A stretch of DNA of 64,000 nucleotides from Pseudomonadota bacterium (GTDB lineage Bacteria; Desulfobacterota; Binatia; Binatales; Binataceae), in NCBI GenBank assembly GCA_021324885.1, contig JAJPIF010000001.1, positions 1 through 64,000 on the forward strand. Direction: 5' to 3'. Position 1 is the stretch's first letter. Every line of letters starts with the position of its first letter. A program made the position numbers and the translations under genes. The notes beneath the pieces were generated by a model, which had not been told where the DNA came from, made no database searches, and saw only the letters and a list, made by a program, of their open reading frames with translations. Positions 62,909 through 64,000 of this stretch are shown here, one piece after another.

Positions 62909-64000
62909 TCAGTTCACTCGCGCGCTCCAATTGCCCCGGTCGCCAGGAGGTTCTGACTGGAAACTGCCGCTCATGTCATCGCTGCGCCGCTGACCCTCGA
63001 AATAGAGCACCCTGCCGCCATATGGAACCTGGAACTCGATGTGATTGCCGCGGATGAAGCCGTCGATCGGTGTCAGGCCGTAACCGGACGCGTGAATTAC
63101 CAATTCTCCATGTAAAAAGCCATTGGGCTGCGGGCGCAACCGCAATTCGATCGGAATATTGTCGCTGCCGGCCAGGCCGTCGATACTTCCCTTGGCCACC
63201 GTGGGTGAGTCAAGGCTGGTGGGTGCGCCGCCGTAACCGCTGGAACTGGGCGCTGCCGGTAAACCGATCCCGGGGCTGAGACTGGCCGTCGTCGAGACGA
63301 CACGAAACCGTTTTTGCGCAAGGTATTGGCCGTTGAGATAAAAGTTGACGGTGTAAACGCCGGGCAAAAATGCATTCCCAGAAGAATTGCCGATCCGCCC
63401 GCTGAAACTGACTGTGCGGGCATTTTGCGGGACCATCCGCACGTCGTCGACGCTGCCCAACGTGTGACCGTCGGGCGCGATATAGGCGGCGTCCACCCGG
63501 TACTGATTCGTGTCCACCCCGTACAACCGGTTCTTAAAATCGACGTTCCAGCCAACGAACAAAACTTTGGATGCGTCGAAATCCCGGGTCGGACCTGACA
63601 GTGCGGTACCGCTCTTGGTGGTATTGCGAAATTGGATAGAAAGCAGTTCCAGTGGATGTTGACGGAGCAGGGCTATTCTGGCCAGGCGCTCCGCCTCGGC
63701 TTTGCGCGCCTCTTCCTCCGCGGTCTCGCGGGCTTTCTCCGCTGCTGCCGCCGCCTTGGCTTTCAATTCCGCATTGACGTCCTGGTCGATCGAAAACTGC
63801 TGCTCGGCAAGGAGATGGTCGTCGGAATAAAGCCCGACCTTATAATTGCCCAGCGGATGGTCGGTCAGAGACGGCATCAGCGCCACGCCGCTGAAATCAA
63901 CCTGCCTTTCCCCTGGTCCGACAAATCGGGAGGCGTCGCTGGAGGCGATTTGGAGCCCGTTCGGGTCGAAGAACTTCGCCTCGACCTTGTCACTGCGTCC
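62909..64000 (-). CDS. Secreted or envelope protein with beta-sandwich repeats (partial)
   Basis: The frame is open from 62909 to the right edge of the window (363 codons seen, 5' end outside). It holds two similar modules, each with a DPNG or PDGHT turn, a PG.R.V.FSG strand and an LYSDDHLLAEQQF or FYLNGQYLAQKRF strand. An Ala/Glu-rich helix (AKAAAAAEKARETAEEEARK) links them, and the C-terminal part (YGGRVLYFEGQRRSDDMSGS) forms a third module. First gene of the operon with the FHA and lipoprotein genes. Confidence 0.8.
   Translation of the reverse strand, partial: GRSDKVEAKFFDPNGLQIASSDASRFVGPGERQVDFSGVALMPSLTDHPLGNYKVGLYSDDHLLAEQQFSIDQDVNAELKAKAAAAAEKARETAEEEARKAEAERLARIALLRQHPLELLSIQFRNTTKSGTALSGPTRDFDASKVLFVGWNVDFKNRLYGVDTNQYRVDAAYIAPDGHTLGSVDDVRMVPQNARTVSFSGRIGNSSGNAFLPGVYTVNFYLNGQYLAQKRFRVVSTTASLSPGIGLPAAPSSSGYGGAPTSLDSPTVAKGSIDGLAGSDNIPIELRLRPQPNGFLHGELVIHASGYGLTPIDGFIRGNHIEFQVPYGGRVLYFEGQRRSDDMSGSFQSEPPGDRGNWSARVN

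Overview
The window is 64 kb of GC-rich bacterial chromosome with high GC at third codon positions and good Shine-Dalgarno sites. Its Gram-negative nature is clear from lipoprotein genes, RND and TolC efflux systems and Lgt. The gene content (many luciferase-like flavin monooxygenases, amidohydrolases, CaiB/BaiF, MaoC and acyl-CoA enzymes, two DUF1329 proteins, and an actinobacterial-style succinate dehydrogenase anchor) suggests an uncultured soil or marine lineage near the former Deltaproteobacteria, such as Candidatus Binatota. That placement is inference; no rRNA or marker phylogeny is available here.

Layout. 0-3 kb: a possible IS21-like end, a DUF1329 protein and a cytochrome P450. 3.2-10.6 kb: a five-gene minus-strand operon (response regulator, histidine kinase, TolC, adaptor, RND pump). 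10.7-14 kb: cupin, MurD-type ligase and a probable MurL epimerase, pointing to the alternative route to D-glutamate in peptidoglycan. 14-18 kb: a thiolase-like protein without the usual catalytic residues, pterin dehydratase, MaoC protein, DksA-like protein and LLM oxidoreductase. 18.5-22 kb: sdhCAB with a single five-helix anchor carrying a Cys/His cluster. 22-30 kb: a second DUF1329 protein, a broken lipoprotein gene, L,D-transpeptidase, trmL, dtd, lgt, a TlpA-like protein and an S41 protease.

30-47 kb is a catabolic block: four LLM oxidoreductases or relatives, two amidohydrolases, acyl-CoA dehydrogenase, double MaoC protein, two SDRs, CaiB/BaiF transferase, SnoaL-like protein, epimerase, a Tat-exported molybdenum oxidoreductase with its cytochrome b, and an epoxide hydrolase-like protein. 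47-52.6 kb is a FUSC/HlyD/YtcA/TolC efflux operon. At 53.3 kb lies a crotonase-fold protein resembling 6-oxocamphor hydrolase. 54.4-54.8 kb holds four tRNAs (Pro, Arg, His, Lys), followed by a truncated DUF499 ATPase remnant, hemW, murJ, a 4-hydroxybutyryl-CoA dehydratase-like protein lacking the iron-sulfur cysteines, a fifth LLM oxidoreductase, and an envelope operon (beta-sandwich protein, FHA membrane protein, lipoprotein) that runs off the right end.

Together the genes suggest an aerobic heterotroph that oxidises cyclic or terpenoid-like compounds with P450 and flavin monooxygenases, cleaves diketones, and passes acyl-CoA products to central metabolism, with two efflux systems for toxic lipophilic compounds. 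Several intergenic gaps hold decayed genes (two SDR pieces, the DUF499 piece, possibly a thioredoxin-like piece and a secreted protein piece). No intact prophage, CRISPR array or complete transposon is visible.
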